From: Zelonia costaricensis
Taxonomy: Eukaryota; Euglenozoa; Kinetoplastea; Trypanosomatida; Trypanosomatidae
DNA length: 16,158 nt
Direction: 5' to 3'
NCBI GenBank assembly: GCA_030849075.1
Contig: JASAOO010002988.1
Location: 1 to 16,158, forward strand
The position numbers were made by a program, and so were the translations under genes. Numbering within the stretch: position 1 is the stretch's first letter; every line of letters begins with the position of its first letter. Shown piece after piece: positions 9,386 through 16,158 of this stretch. A model generated the notes under the pieces. It worked only from the letters and a program-made list of their open reading frames with translations, was not told the origin of the DNA and ran no database searches.

Positions 9386-9883
9386 CTAGACGCCCTTGAT
9401 GGCGTTGGTCACCTGGTCCATGAGGGAGCTGCCCTCCAGCTTCGCCTCGCTGCGCTCCGCCGCGACGTCGAGGCGGTCAACGTAGGCGAGCGTGGCGCGC
9501 TTGTTGCTGAGCTGCAGCTCGCCGCCAAGAAGGACCTCGTCTAGAATAAAGTAGGCGCGGTGGAAGTTGAAGATGAGGTCGAGCTCGGAGACGTTGCCGA
9601 AGTACTGGTCCAGCACCTCAACAAAGTGGTGAATCACCTCGAGCGTGATGAGCTCGTTGTCCGTCTTGTCCACACACGCGATGAAGTAGAGCGAAGCGTA
9701 GCGGCGGCAGACGTACTTGCGCCCCTCGATCTCGAACACGTTCGACAGCCGCGCCGAGCGGCCGAGCGCCGCGTGGCTCACCTCGCGGATAATCCGTGCC
9801 TGGTCCTTCTGCGAAACCGTCGCGTACCACTTCGACAGCCGGATCTTGCCCTGCCGGCTCATGAGAAGCAGAAACTGAATCAT
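9386..9883 (-). CDS. Clathrin adaptor complex small subunit, AP-1 sigma type
   Basis: The 165-residue protein is the sigma chain of a heterotetrameric clathrin adaptor, which helps bind dileucine sorting signals and stabilises the AP core at the trans-Golgi network and endosomes. The longin fold is evident along its length: an N-terminal MIQFLLLMSRQGK strand, the small-chain signature RRYASLYF at 60-67, then DNELITLEVIHHFVEVLDQY (75-94), ELDLIFNF (100-107) and AYFILDE (110-116) followed by GG. DNELITLE and FILDE favour AP-1 over AP-2 sigma, which usually lacks both. Length fits the family (about 140-165). Cys59 occupies a position where the signature usually has Tyr. The frame extends upstream of 9883, but that part is low-complexity UTR-like sequence and the family N-terminus begins exactly at this Met. 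It is the first ATG after the predicted splice acceptor. Assignment to AP-1 rather than another AP complex is by motif recall. Confidence 0.92.
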   Translation of the reverse strand: MIQFLLLMSRQGKIRLSKWYATVSQKDQARIIREVSHAALGRSARLSNVFEIEGRKYVCRRYASLYFIACVDKTDNELITLEVIHHFVEVLDQYFGNVSELDLIFNFHRAYFILDEVLLGGELQLSNKRATLAYVDRLDVAAERSEAKLEGSSLMDQVTNAIKGV

Positions 9884-9989
9884 GATGAGCGCAAGGCACG
9901 GGCGGAGAGAGAGAGGGTGGGGAGGGTGGTGGGGAGATGTGGTAGCGGCGAAGCACCAGGCGGAACACGTGCCGGTGTGTCGGACGGTG

Positions 9990-10073
9990 CTGCTGTGGTT
10001 CGTTTCCATTGTGCAGAAGACGAGAGATGGCCAAGTAAAACAGGAAAGAAGAGAACGCCGAAAAGGAAAGCTC
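9990..10073 (-). promoter_or_regulatory. Candidate polypyrimidine tract and spliced-leader acceptor for the AP-1 sigma mRNA
   Basis: Read on the - strand, 10073 down to about 10015 is rich in C and T (runs such as TTTCCTTTTC and TTCTCTTCTTTCC). The first AG after the end of the tract is at 9994-9993, with another at 9991-9990. Either would give a leader of roughly 106-109 nt before the start codon at 9883, with no intervening ATG. The placement is an inference from the usual rule that the first AG after a tract is used. Confidence 0.5.
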
Positions 10074-10349
10074 TGTGTATGTGTGTCCGTGCAGCGCACG
10101 GAGAAAGGGAGTGGGGAGGGAGGGTGAGGGCGGAGCAGCGGGGGAGGGACCCGTGCGCGGCCTCGCTCGAGCCGTGCCCCTCCTTCCCCTCCCCCCACCC
10201 CTCACCCCACCTCGCCGCCGCAAGAGAAAACAGGGCTGTAGGGATATGCCCGGCCTCGATTGCACCGCACGCGTGCGGTTCGAATGCGCCGGGTGTGTTG
10301 CGGGTGCAATCTCGTGTGCGGCCCTCTGTCAAGGTAGTTCTTCTCGTGC

Positions 10350-10350
<1 letters not shown>

Positions 10351-10380
<30 letters not shown>
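10351..10380 (+). repeat. GTT trinucleotide microsatellite, ten units
   Basis: Ten perfect GTT units flanked on both sides by GCT. On the - strand, the likely sense strand here, this is an AAC array in the 3' flank of the zinc-finger gene. The second copy of the duplication has a shorter, interrupted version near 10692-10712, so the locus is length-variable either between alleles or between copies. Confidence 0.9.
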
Positions 10381-10569
10381 GCTGTGTGTGATGACCACCA
10401 AGCTTGACGGGGGCACGCCGTCTGCGTCTCCTCGCTCCATCTGCCTGTGCCCACCCCACCCCACCCCACACCACACCACAGCGCAGCCCGACACACACGC
10501 ATGCTGTGCACGCCAACACCAACAAGGTCCAGACACGAGGTAGGTGGCGGCGTTGAAAGGGAGGAAACG

Positions 10570-10637
10570 TCAGTAGAAGCGCACGGTACGCGCCAAAGGT
10601 GTATTGCTCGTTTGCCGCCCCATCTTGCGGCGTGTCT
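10570..10637 (-). pseudogene. Duplicated 3' end of the zinc-finger gene (fragment, probably an assembly duplicate)
   Basis: This fragment repeats the last 22 codons and stop of the gene at 10907-12457, ending in the same RTVRFY tail, with no base difference seen. It is cut off by the N at 10638, beyond which the sequence jumps back to 3' flank. It has no start codon and no upstream coding sequence. It is either the residue of a recent tandem duplication or, more likely, the overlapping end of an unmerged contig. It should not be counted as a gene. Confidence 0.8.
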
Positions 10638-10638
10638 N
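10638..10638. other. Single ambiguous base (N), likely scaffold join
   Basis: This is the only N in the window. It falls exactly at the junction of two nearly identical 340-bp units. Some scaffolders place one n where two contigs are judged to overlap but could not be merged, so this reads as a join rather than a miscalled base. Confidence 0.75.
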
Positions 10639-10974
10639 TTGCGGGTGCGAACTCGTGTGCGGCCCTCTGTCAAGGTAGTTCTTCTCGTGCTGTTGTTGTT
10701 GTTGTTGCTGTTGCTGTGTGTGATGACCACCAAGCTTGACGGGGGCACGCCGTCTGCGTCTCCTCGCTCCATCTGCCTGTGCCCACCCCACCCCACCCCA
10801 CCCCACACCACACCACAGCGCAGCCCGACACACACGCATGCTGTGCACGCCAACACCAACAAGGTCCAGACACGAGGTAGGTGGCGGCGTTGAAAGGGAG
10901 GAAACGTCAGTAGAAGCGCACGGTACGCGCCAAAGGTGTATTGCTCGTTTGCCGCCCCATCTTGCGGCGTGTCT
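10639..10974. repeat. Direct repeat, copy 2
   Basis: This 336-base counterpart of 10298-10637 continues directly into the intact zinc-finger coding sequence, so it is the copy that belongs to the full-length gene. Its GTT array is five units followed by GCT GTT GCT, and it has one extra five-base CCACC-type unit in the C-rich repeat around 10785-10810. Together these explain the change in spacing from 341 at the left end to 337 at the right end. Confidence 0.9.
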
Positions 10975-12457
10975 GCAGCCGAACGCGGCGAGCCTCATCC
11001 TGGACGCGCACGCCGTAGTCGAAGGCCGACGAGACGCCAAACGCGGTGGCGTCGAGGCCGCCATCCGAGATCGTCACCGTCCCGGCGTTCGACAGGGGCG
11101 GCGGGGCCGAGAAGGCAGCCGCGTGCCGGTGCGCACCGCCACGGCCGCTGACACCGCTCGAGAGGCGCTGGCTGATGTTGTAGTTGCGCAACCACTGCGC
11201 GCCAAACTCCGTCCGCAACAACGCCTCCACACGAAAGACGTACTCTGTGATGCGGCAGAACGCCATCTCGGAAATGAAGAGCCGCGCCGCCCGGGCCGCG
11301 ATGGTGGTGATGTACGCCTTGTGCTTCGTGTCGAGGAAGACCACCGGTGGCGGGCACATGCTGGAGGGGTCCAGCGCCCAGCGCACCGAGCCCAGGACGG
11401 CGCGCGGCACGGCCTGGCGAAAGCTGTTCGCCGGACCGAAACTGTCGCCAAGCTCCGCCGAGTCCGCGTCGTCCTCGTCGCCGGACGCCGCCGCCCCCGC
11501 CGTGCCGTCCTGCGCCGTGCTAGCCACGTCGGTACCAACGGCAGTGCCGGAGACGCTGGCGAGTGCCTCCTGCCGCAGCCCGCGGTGCTCCAGCAACGAC
11601 GCGGGGACGAGGCGCTCGAGCCCGCACATCTCGTACATCGTCACAAGCGTCTGCGCGCATGTGATCATCTGCAGCATCGCTGACAGAAAGCGCGTTTCCG
11701 AGGCGGGAAAGGTGTTGGCCAGCAGCAGCGGGACCTCCGCCTGCATCGCGAAGTGTCCTTGCTGCGCTGCTGCGAAGATGGTGTCGGGGGTAAGGCACAG
11801 TACGTTGTGCTCTTTCAGGTACAGCAAGAGCAGGTGCAGCTCCTCGCGACGCGCGTGTGGGTCGCCGCGGTCGAAGGCGTCCATGAAGATGTTGAGCGGG
11901 TCGTACGGGCTTGGCACGTGAAGGCCCTCCCGAAGCAGCCGCTGCACCGTCGGCGACGGCACCCGCGGCTGCCCGCGCGGCCGCTTCGTGTAGTGGCGCG
12001 CGAAGAGGTCGATGCCCTCGAGCACTGCTGAGGACGACCACAGCCGGGGCCGTGCCGCGACGATGTGCAGCATGGCCTCCAGGCACATGTGGTCACGCTT
12101 GCCGCTGTGGGCAAACCACGAGTTGACCGGCTCCGAGCACAGCTCGCACCACGACGGGGTCGTCTCCCACTCCGAGTCCGACGTCACGGAGCGACGGATC
12201 GCCGCCATCTCCGACGCGGCGTCCGACGGCGACGACGGCGTGCGGATGCCGGCGGTGTTCGCGGCAGCCGAGTACGCCCGAGTCGCGCCAGCGCCCAAGC
12301 GCGCGAGTGGGTGCCCTGCTGGAGCAGTTGATGGGCACCGACGGTGGAGAAGGCGCCACCGCCGCGTGGATGACGCTTGAGCCGCGGCGAGTTGCACGTA
12401 ACGCGGCATCGTGAGAAGCGCAGCGCCCGCCGTCACGAGACGCGTCGAGGCCGCCAT
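10907..12457 (-). CDS. Probable mitochondrial protein with U1-like C2H2 zinc finger (editosome-type candidate)
   Basis: The 516-residue protein starts with a stretch rich in Arg, Ala and Ser and poor in acidic residues (about 1-65), which suggests a mitochondrial targeting sequence. A compact zinc finger follows: Cys104, Cys107, His117 and His123 in the pattern C-x2-C-x9-H-x5-H, with a W before the first Cys and GKRDH at its end. Such U1-like fingers followed by a degenerate RNase III-like region are known in trypanosomatid RNA-editing proteins (KREPB and KREN families). I could not identify RNase III catalytic residues here, so if the resemblance holds this would be a non-catalytic KREPB-type subunit. 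Helical segments follow at about 150-290, then an acidic/Ala/Gly-rich linker (about 300-345), then more helices to about 445 and a basic C-terminus ending RTVRFY. Met17 is an alternative start that keeps the presequence. Other mitochondrial RNA-binding or ribosome-assembly roles remain possible. That the gene is real is well supported by length, composition and domain-like order; its function is tentative. Confidence 0.8.
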   Translation of the reverse strand: MAASTRLVTAGAALLTMPRYVQLAAAQASSTRRWRLLHRRCPSTAPAGHPLARLGAGATRAYSAAANTAGIRTPSSPSDAASEMAAIRRSVTSDSEWETTPSWCELCSEPVNSWFAHSGKRDHMCLEAMLHIVAARPRLWSSSAVLEGIDLFARHYTKRPRGQPRVPSPTVQRLLREGLHVPSPYDPLNIFMDAFDRGDPHARREELHLLLLYLKEHNVLCLTPDTIFAAAQQGHFAMQAEVPLLLANTFPASETRFLSAMLQMITCAQTLVTMYEMCGLERLVPASLLEHRGLRQEALASVSGTAVGTDVASTAQDGTAGAAASGDEDDADSAELGDSFGPANSFRQAVPRAVLGSVRWALDPSSMCPPPVVFLDTKHKAYITTIAARAARLFISEMAFCRITEYVFRVEALLRTEFGAQWLRNYNISQRLSSGVSGRGGAHRHAAAFSAPPPLSNAGTVTISDGGLDATAFGVSSAFDYGVRVQDEARRVRLQTRRKMGRQTSNTPLARTVRFY

Positions 12458-12461
12458 TCCG

Positions 12462-12563
12462 CTACATCAGTGTTTGTGTGTGGGGGGAGGTGGGAGGGCG
12501 AGGTGTTCGCGTGCGAGCGAGGATGTCCACGGCAAGAGAACAGAAAGAAAAGAGCGAAGAGCA
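12462..12563 (-). promoter_or_regulatory. Candidate polypyrimidine tract and spliced-leader acceptor for the zinc-finger mRNA
   Basis: On the - strand, 12563 down to about 12541 is a T/C tract (GCTCTTTTCTTTCTG core), and a second C-rich tract ends near 12485. No AG occurs after the first tract until AG at 12463-12462, only four bases before the ATG at 12457. If that AG is used, the 5' UTR would be about 4 nt plus the spliced leader. There is also no AG between the first ATG and Met17. Confidence 0.45.
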
Positions 12564-12745
12564 TAAGTGGACAAGTGTCGTAGGGGCTGTGGTCTCTTCC
12601 GCAGCGATGGCCTACTCGCGTCACAAAACGAACACAGCACGTGCTCGAAAGCCAGCGCACTGGTTCTTTTTCTTTGTCTGTGGGTGTGTGTCAGCGGCTG
12701 GGTGTCGCACACGGTGGAGGTGTTGAGACGCTCCTGGTGGTCCGC

Positions 12746-12759
12746 CCGAGGCACCTCGG
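12746..12759. repeat. Short inverted repeat with CA centre
   Basis: CCGAGG and CCTCGG flank a two-base CA, giving a perfect 6-bp palindrome with a 2-nt spacer. Short palindromes are common in GC-rich DNA, so this is recorded only because a similar CA-centred one occurs at 14342-14357. Confidence 0.4.
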
Positions 12760-14341
12760 TCGGGCACGGCGGAGACAGAGAGGGAGCGCGCGCGGAGGAG
12801 CAGCGTTCACTCACCCCACCGCTCCGCCCCCCTCCCGATCACAGGGTGAGACGAAGCCGGAAATCCCCTTCACGCACACCTGCGACAAGAAGCACTGCAC
12901 CACGTCGCCTCGCCGCCGCATTACATAGCGGCAAAGAAGACGGCGGTTTCTTTTTTTTTCTTTTTCGGTTTGCGGTCAAGGCATGGCTCACACACGCGCA
13001 TCACGGCGAACGGGTACGGCCGGAGGCTGGCTGGCGCGCACCGGCGTGATGGCAGGGAGGGACAGACATCAAGCAAGTAAAGCATGAGCAAAGGCGGGAG
13101 GGGGGGGGGCGACGTGAGGCCGCACGACGGTTTGACCGGGTCGGGAGACGACGACGACACGGGGGTGTGTCGTGACACGTGGAGTGCAACGCGGGGGTGC
13201 CGCAGTGTGCCGTGTCTCGCGCGTCCTGCCCCCCAATTGGGAACGTACATCCGCTGCGGTCATAGCCGTCTCCTCCCTGACCGCGCTCTCCTTCCACCCC
13301 TTCCCTTTCTCTTCCCTCATGCCTTCTCCGTGACGGCTTCAATGACGAGGAGGGGGGTGAGGGATGAGGAGGAGGAAGAGGGGGGCGAACTGCAACGCGC
13401 TAGTCAGGCGAGGGGAAGTGAAAACGGCATAGCTGACGGCGTCACTGAGACTGCGCGTGCGCTGCCGGCCACCCGGCGCCCTCTTTGTTTCTCGCCCCTG
13501 GTGGGCCAAGCCCGCACCCGCACCCCCAACGACCCTTCCACGCACCCACGTGGTGTGCTCTACAGCATAAGGAGGAGGGGGGGGGTGGCGCATACCACAT
13601 CCACGACCGAGCGGTAAGCGCCAAACAGCGCAGCCCACACCACGAAACTGCAAGACATAAGGGGAAAGCGGGGGGAGCGAAAGGGGGAGAGGCCGAGGCG
13701 GACGTTGGTTGAAGAGAAGCAGGTGAGGAGAAGCGTGGCGGAGACGCACCGCAACTTCAAGGGTTGCTGACAGGAATACAAGGCTGGCAGGCGAGCTGCC
13801 AAGGAGAAAGGGACAAGAAGCGGAGAGACGCTGGCTCGTTGGTTCAACCTCTCACTCACTCTCTCTTCCTTGAATGTCTCCTGGGAAATGCTGGCGAGCG
13901 CGCGGCGGCCTTCACGTGTCATCGCCCTCATCGGCGCAAGGGCTAAAAGCCGCGAGCTCCAGAGCTCCTCCTCCTCCCGCCGACAAGGACGCACACAGAA
14001 GGCGGGGGGCGGGGAAGGGGGTGGGTGGGTGGCCGGGCACTGATGGCGGGAGAGGGGCAGGGGAGAAGGAGAAAGCAGGAGGGAGGAGAGGCTGAAGATA
14101 AAACAAAGCAAACGGAGGCAAAAAAAAAACAATTATGGGGAGAGAACGAAGGCTGTACGCTCCCTCGCGAAGCATGGACAGAGAGCACCACGCCGAAAAC
14201 GGCAGCTACGACACGTACACACACAAACGCATACAGAAGAAACAACACTGAAGGGGAACTCGTTCAGACCGCATTCACTCCGCGGCACACGAGAACGCTA
14301 AAGAAAAAAGAAAACGGTTGTCTCGAAGTGTGGCGGCGCAA

Positions 14342-14357
14342 CCGCTGACATCAGCGG
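14342..14357. repeat. Short inverted repeat with CA centre
   Basis: CCGCTGA and TCAGCGG are perfect reverse complements separated by CA. The 2-nt spacer is too tight for an RNA hairpin without opening a base pair, so a DNA-level dyad (for example a protein site) is as plausible as an RNA structure. No function can be assigned. Confidence 0.45.
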
Positions 14358-15171
14358 CGCACTTCACCGCCGAGTGTCATCGGCTTGGTGGAGCGTCCGG
14401 GGCCTGGGCTCTCGTGTATTTGGCATGTGTCCTCTTCCCCTACCGGTAAGCGTGGGTTTGGTCAACGCTCACGCTGGCCGAGAGCGCGACCCACGTCTCC
14501 CCAGCACGCGACAGCATTGTTAATATAGACATGCCTCATCGCACTCGATGTACTCCACTTCCGGAGCCGGCGTCCTCTCGCACTCGGAGGCTCCGTGAAG
14601 GACCCGCCGCCACCCCCTCCCCCTCTCGCCACTCCCTTTTCCTTCCCCCTAGGCCAAGACTCCGGCGCGACGGCTGAGCCGGCGAGGGTGGCGACAGCGC
14701 GCACTCGCACCGTCGCTAACCCGTGCGCACGGCAGCAGTCGCCGCACGGCTGCCAAGCACCTCCTACAAATCCCACTCCGTCGCCGTCTGTGCTTCCCTG
14801 TAAACACAAGAAGGCGGACGTGTGGCAGGCAGGACAGACACCGAGACAGAGCTGGTCAACACCGGTGGTGCAGTGGAGTCGAAGGGAAGAAGAGCGGAGA
14901 ACACGCGGACGTCCCTTGAGCCGCGACGGGGCTGATAGAGGCCGCGGGGGAGGGAAGGGAGACGGGCTGGGCGGAGGGAGGCAGACGAAAGGTATGTTGG
15001 AAGCGGAGTATGAAGTAGAAGCAACGACGAGCATCACAAACACGAAACAAAGGGCGAAGGTGACCACGAGCAGGCGAGCGTTTTTTTTTTTGACCACACA
15101 CACACATACAAGAGAGAAAAGATCCGGAGGCATACATCACGTACCACAGTCGCCCGGTGGAACACGAAGAG

Positions 15172-15196
15172 ACACACACACACGCGCACACACACG
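15172..15196 (+). repeat. CA dinucleotide repeat (interrupted)
   Basis: An ACACAC-type run interrupted by CGCG lies in a longer A/C-rich segment (about 15095-15300). It is a simple sequence repeat, expected in trypanosomatid intergenic DNA and likely polymorphic in length. Confidence 0.75.
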
Positions 15197-15855
15197 CCAA
15201 AGCACACGGAACACCAACGCACGCGAACAGAAAAGCAAACAAGCGAGGACGAGCACGCACGTGACAAAAACGAAAACAAAAAAGGGAACAGAAAAGCGTG
15301 GACCGCAAAAGACAGATGACACTCGCGAGGCAAGGAGGAGAGAAACCGCGGGGTGCAAGAGAGGTTGCAGCTCCGCAGAGAGAGAGGAGGGGAAGGAGTG
15401 GGTGAGATTGCGAGCGCGAGGAGGAGGAGGAGGAAGGGGGCGGGATGGAGACTCCGCTCGCGAATAAGCGGAAGATATGGACCAGGCACAAGCGGACCGC
15501 ACGGCGTGAACACCCTTTCTTCATATGAGACACACACATGCACGCGCGCAGAGAGAGCGGGTGAGCTGTGAAGTCTGAACGCGTGTTGGTCAGCGTTTTT
15601 TTGTGTATGAAGCCCAGGAGGGTGAAGAGAGCAAAAGCGAAGAGAGAAGGGGGGCAGGTGCTCGTAGCCGGCGTGCAGTTCGAGGGTGGGGTGGGGTCAC
15701 ACACACGAGCACACAAGCGCGGACGCAGACATGCCGGGGGTACACGCGTGAGCCCAGCGTGCACCGGACGGACGGAGAGGGGGAAGGTTGGAGAAAACCT
15801 GGAAGAGGTGCGACAAGCGCGGCAAGCAGAATAGGGCTGCAACAGGTAGACGGGG

Positions 15856-15893
15856 CTTGGCTGACGTGGGAGTGGAGGCAGGCGTCAGCCAAG
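15856..15893. repeat. 11-bp perfect inverted repeat with 16-nt loop
   Basis: CTTGGCTGACG (15856-15866) and CGTCAGCCAAG (15883-15893) are perfect reverse complements separated by a 16-nt purine-rich spacer. An RNA copy of either strand could form a stable stem-loop. A smaller 6-bp inverted repeat (15905-15910 with 15920-15925) follows directly. Function is unknown; in this setting it could be a UTR structural element or a remnant of a degenerate retroposon. Confidence 0.65.
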
Positions 15894-16158
15894 ACCGCGG
15901 AACATCCTCTCCAGAGGGAAGAGGACCCTCGTGGGCCACACGGCAGGGAGAGTGAAGTGCTGCAGGGAAAAGAAGGGAGGAAAGGAAGAGGCAGGCGAGA
16001 CAAGAGGAAGACGTGCATTGCAAGGGGACGCGGGCGGGTGGCGGTGCGACGTCCACGCCGATTTGATGGGGAGGGTGGGGGAGAGCGGGTGTATAGAGGG
16101 AGTAGAGTCGTTTATGGGGATGAGCTCCTCTCATCAAAGGTCGCAAGCGTGCACACAT

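Larger units (their letters stand above)
10298..10637. repeat. Direct repeat, copy 1
   Basis: This 340-base unit is repeated almost exactly at 10639-10974. It spans the last 68 nt of the zinc-finger coding sequence and about 270 nt of its 3' flank. Differences from copy 2 are two substitutions near the left end (within bases 10308-10311), a GTT array of ten uninterrupted units (10351-10380) instead of five plus an interrupted tail, and one fewer CCCCA-type unit. The copy ends immediately before the N at 10638. Confidence 0.9.
9884..10906 (-). other. Intergenic region between the zinc-finger gene and the AP-1 sigma gene
   Basis: This 1023-bp stretch (nominal; see the duplication) contains no believable gene. 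On the - strand it runs from the 3' flank of the zinc-finger gene to the 5' leader of the sigma gene. It holds GTT and CCCCA microsatellites, a purine-rich block on + at 10015-10073 that would be the polypyrimidine tract of the sigma mRNA, and a GA run near 9904-9914. A longer + frame across 9560-10543 is low-complexity shadow sequence. Confidence 0.7.
12458..16158 (-). other. 3.7-kb non-coding region, probably transcribed on the - strand
   Basis: No believable gene is found over 3.7 kb. The longest open frames (about 290 codons on + at 14595-15467 and 328 on - at 14856-15842) read as low-complexity Arg/Thr/Gly or Cys/Ser/Phe/Leu-rich translations with no domain. The + strand is mostly purine-rich (for example 13345-13390, 14040-14130, 14880-15000, 15380-15450), so the - strand is pyrimidine-rich, as expected for the flank of - strand trypanosomatid genes. 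Pyrimidine islands on + interrupt this at 13268-13320 and 14608-14652, with T-runs at 12947-12965 and 15081-15091. The region likely holds the 5' leader of the zinc-finger gene and the long 3' UTR of another - strand gene beyond 16158. Confidence 0.65.

Noticed and set aside
9884..10198. N-terminal extension of the AP-1 sigma frame
   Set aside because: The extra 105 residues are Pro/Ser/His-rich translation of UTR-like sequence upstream of the predicted splice acceptor, and the family N-terminus starts at the Met at 9883.
10276..10290. tRNA B-box-like GGTTCGAAT
   Set aside because: The flanking bases do not form a T-arm, the last B-box position is wrong, and no A box or acceptor stem is found around it.
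9560..10543. 327-codon open frame on + opposite the AP-1 sigma gene and intergenic DNA
   Set aside because: It overlaps the well-supported sigma gene and then reads simple repeats (poly-Leu/Val from GTT); no protein-like features.
10298..10974. CRISPR-like or transposon direct repeat
   Set aside because: There are only two long adjacent copies with no spacers, no target-site duplication pattern and no coding content of mobile elements; an assembly join or simple tandem duplication explains it.
14595..15467. 290-codon open frame on + in the right-hand region
   Set aside because: The composition is Arg/Thr/Gly/Pro-rich, with long CA and GA repeat translations, no domain, and on the strand that composition suggests is not transcribed.
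14856..15842. 328-codon open frame on - in the right-hand region
   Set aside because: It reads Cys/Ser/Phe/Leu/Val from CT- and GT-rich simple sequence with no recognisable domain or conserved start; it could only be revived by orthologue evidence.

Overview
The window looks like nuclear DNA of a trypanosomatid protist, most likely Leishmania or a close relative. Three intronless, GC-rich genes are separated by long intergenic stretches full of polypyrimidine tracts and simple repeats. The coding order (one gene on +, then two on -) fits two converging polycistronic units. No bacterial features were seen: no Shine-Dalgarno sites, operators, insertion sequences or CRISPR arrays. I found no tRNA or rRNA gene.

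Layout: (1) 1-694 is a pyrimidine-rich 5' flank with a likely spliced-leader acceptor near 553. (2) 695-8590 (+) encodes a giant phosphatidylinositol 4-kinase of the type III alpha (Stt4/PI4KA) class with an intact kinase domain. (3) 8591-9385 is a convergent strand-switch region, a probable Pol II termination zone, with a sharp change from C-rich to G-rich. (4) 9386-9883 (-) encodes the small sigma subunit of a clathrin adaptor, most like AP-1 sigma. (5) 9884-10906 is intergenic and contains a ~340-bp direct duplication broken by the only ambiguous base (N at 10638). This is most simply read as two unmerged contig ends. (6) 10907-12457 (-) encodes a 516-residue protein, probably mitochondrial, with a C2H2 (U1-like) zinc finger of the kind seen in RNA-editing (editosome) proteins. 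(7) 12458-16158 is 3.7 kb with no believable gene. It is mostly purine-rich on +, which suggests it is transcribed on - as flank or long UTR of a gene beyond the right edge, and it carries several short inverted repeats.

How the genes relate: PI4K-alpha makes PI4P (plasma-membrane pool in yeast and animals), and AP-1 sorts cargo at the trans-Golgi/endosome using PI4P and Arf. Both therefore belong to phosphoinositide-dependent membrane traffic, but they sit in opposite transcription units, so their adjacency is probably not an operon-like link. Trypanosomatid genes are transcribed in long units, trans-spliced and polyadenylated, so regulation is expected mainly through UTRs. The most actionable result is the likely assembly artefact at 10298-10974. 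The most biologically interesting non-coding features are the C/G-flip termination zone and the inverted repeats at the right end.
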